DNA of 14,374 nucleotides from positions 1 to 14,374 of the forward strand of contig QFNI01000079.1 in NCBI GenBank assembly GCA_003240775.1, given 5' to 3'. This DNA comes from Mesorhizobium amorphae (GTDB lineage: Bacteria; Pseudomonadota; Alphaproteobacteria; Rhizobiales; Rhizobiaceae). Positions 13,036-14,374 of the stretch are shown here, in pieces. The position numbers and the translations under genes were made by a program. A model generated the notes under the pieces. It was not told where the DNA came from, ran no database searches, and was given only the letters and a program-made list of their open reading frames with translations. Numbering within the stretch: position 1 is the first letter of the stretch; each line of letters opens with the position of its first letter.

Positions 13036-14374
13036 GACGACCTTTATCCATAATTTTCTCAAAAGCGTCATCTGAAATGCTTGTTATAGATATAGGAGGC
13101 GCTTTCAATGCTGACATTTTCGTCAGTGCAGACAGGCCAATAGGCGCATCAAAATGATCTATTAATATAAAATCTAACACTTTTACTGGTTGAGAGTTGC
13201 CCTGATACATCTCTCGCAGCACTTTTTCTGAAAAAACCGATCTCTTCGAGGTCATCTTTACTAGGTCATCCTGATCTAGGGCCTCAGAGAAACCCTCTAC
13301 AATACCTAGTGTCGTGACGGACTGTGAGAAATCATCGCCTGAGGTGAACGATTTATAGAACAATACAATATCCCCAGGTCTTACCTTCGTGATACCAGAT
13401 CTGGAAACGTACACTTTGCGAATGGTATTACCAGGTATCTTTTGACTACTTAATTGCTGGCTTCCAAGCTCATTCGGCATAAAGAGTTCACGCTGACGGC
13501 GACCATCCTTCTCAGGGAATAAGCGCGCAAAATACTCATCTTGTATAGGTATGATGAACTTTGCGACCTCATCTCCAGAGTAGAACTTTGGATAGTTAAT
13601 CATAGCCGCTTCAAGCGCCGCCATGCCCTTTGGCTTGATTACAGTTCGAGGTATCTTCTTTTCTAGAACTAGCTCCCCGCGCTTATTTCTATATGTAGCT
13701 TGAAATCCAAAGTGCTTTAAGAGGCCGACCAGCACTGCTTGGTCTTCGAAAGCAGTAAGATATACCACATCAAAATTGTTTGATGCCGCATGCCAAAGTG
13801 CCTGCTTTAAAAGTTGCTCGCCAAAGCGCTCTCCCCTGAAGCTTGGACTCATCTTGAATGTGCAGAGTTTTAGGAACTTACGCCCATCAGAATTGGCATC
13901 CGTATCCGCTTTGGTTTCTTCCTTGTAAATGACGATCCCGACAACCTCATTTTCAACCTCAATGACCCAACACTCGCGCTGAGCACGCTGACATTTCTCA
14001 GCAAACCACTCGTCGAACTCAGGATACCCTTCTCTAAGGGAGTCAAAAATCGGCAGCCTTATATCTAATTCATATGCTTTTCGCTGAGATATATAGGGGA
14101 GTCTTATCGTATTAGGCTCATACTTTCGCTGCAAAAGTCTAATTGCGTCAGCAACAAAAAGTGCGCGCTCCTCCAGATTTACCCTTGTTGCCCTTCTGTG
14201 TATTCCAACGTCTTCTGTCACAAAAAAGTCTACGGCATTTGCTTTCAAATACGCTAGGAGCTCGATATCTGCAATATTGTTTCGTCTAGTGTTCGGATCT
14301 ACAGATGCCGAAAGTTCTTCAAAATGTCTACGCGGGACCGGGCGGAGCTGCTCGTATTTCGCTATCTTTGATAG
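13025..14374 (-). CDS. PIN-like + GNAT + PUA-like (ASCH/EVE) domain protein, 5'-truncated by window edge
   Basis: The frame is open to the right edge, giving the last 449 residues; the true start is outside. In window numbering, residues about 33-62 resemble the C-terminal half of a PIN nuclease, with ADIELL and FVTED supplying two likely metal-binding acidic positions (D36, D55). Residues about 134-225 form a GNAT domain: CWVIEVENEVVGIVIY, then FKMSPSFRGERFGEQLLKQAL as the acetyl-CoA loop, and LLKHFGFQ at the end. Here the loop is R-G-E-R-F-G, with Arg where Gly is usual. Residues about 315-362 (RKVYVSRSGITKVRPGDIVLFY and TTLGIVEGF) look like a PUA-superfamily ASCH/EVE domain that binds RNA or modified bases. 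Composition is far more AT-rich than the neighbours, so recent acquisition is likely. A TTG at 14248 is not a credible start because it would split the PIN domain. Confidence 0.85.
   Translation of the reverse strand, partial: LSKIAKYEQLRPVPRRHFEELSASVDPNTRRNNIADIELLAYLKANAVDFFVTEDVGIHRRATRVNLEERALFVADAIRLLQRKYEPNTIRLPYISQRKAYELDIRLPIFDSLREGYPEFDEWFAEKCQRAQRECWVIEVENEVVGIVIYKEETKADTDANSDGRKFLKLCTFKMSPSFRGERFGEQLLKQALWHAASNNFDVVYLTAFEDQAVLVGLLKHFGFQATYRNKRGELVLEKKIPRTVIKPKGMAALEAAMINYPKFYSGDEVAKFIIPIQDEYFARLFPEKDGRRQRELFMPNELGSQQLSSQKIPGNTIRKVYVSRSGITKVRPGDIVLFYKSFTSGDDFSQSVTTLGIVEGFSEALDQDDLVKMTSKRSVFSEKVLREMYQGNSQPVKVLDFILIDHFDAPIGLSALTKMSALKAPPISITSISDDAFEKIMDKGRLRP

Noticed and set aside
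12980..13060. tRNA or attachment-site repeat at the composition boundary
   Set aside because: No T-loop, acceptor-stem pairing or direct repeat could be found by eye on either strand.
14246..14248. TTG as the start of the PIN-GNAT-PUA gene
   Set aside because: The frame continues without a stop to the window edge, and the upstream residues complete PIN-like sequence (ADIELL). The gene is simply cut by the edge.
1..14374. CRISPR array, insertion sequence or transposase, rRNA or tRNA genes
   Set aside because: No regularly spaced repeats, no DDE transposase motifs and no RNA gene signatures were seen.

Overview
The window reads as chromosome of a GC-rich alphaproteobacterium, most likely of the Rhizobiales/Hyphomicrobiales type. 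I infer this from protein similarity by eye, the strong G/C bias at third codon positions, and the gene order tsaB-rimI-plsC-miaB-phoH-ybeY-corC-lnt; no genus can be named. The right-hand 1.35 kb is very different in composition and looks acquired.

Layout: every confident gene lies on the minus strand, so transcription runs right to left. From 11995 down to 1 there are eleven tightly packed genes: a 184-residue cysteine-containing protein of unknown function; a stand-alone hydantoinase/oxoprolinase A-type protein; malate synthase G (glcB); tsaB and rimI (t6A tRNA modification and ribosomal protein S18 acetylation); plsC (phosphatidic acid synthesis); miaB (ms2i6A tRNA modification); phoH; ybeY (rRNA maturation/quality control); a CorC/HlyC-type CBS protein; and lnt (lipoprotein N-acylation), which runs off the left edge. 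Junctions are -4 to about 55 bp, with two 'TGATG' one-base overlaps (glcB/tsaB and tsaB/rimI) and one GTGA overlap (corC/lnt). This suggests one long or overlapping transcription unit joining translation fidelity, envelope lipid and lipoprotein synthesis and, less usually, glyoxylate metabolism. phoH (TTG) and lnt (GTG) use non-ATG starts.

From about 12000 to 13024 there is no confident gene. The stretch holds an 18-bp perfect inverted repeat (12097-12152) with a T-run beside it, a GC-rich tract of small hairpins, and a region with codon-like periodicity that changes phase and can be read on either strand. It may be a gene remnant or an unrecognised dispersed element.

At about 13025 the composition falls sharply, to roughly 40-45% GC by eye. 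One minus-strand reading frame then stays open to the right edge. It encodes the C-terminal 449 residues of a three-part protein: the end of a PIN-like nuclease domain, a GNAT acetyltransferase domain, and a PUA-like (ASCH/EVE-type) C-terminal domain. This is the most interesting item: a composite probably involved in RNA or nucleic-acid conflict or a toxin-antitoxin-like function, on an apparent genomic island whose body lies beyond the window. Its true start and any partner gene are not visible.
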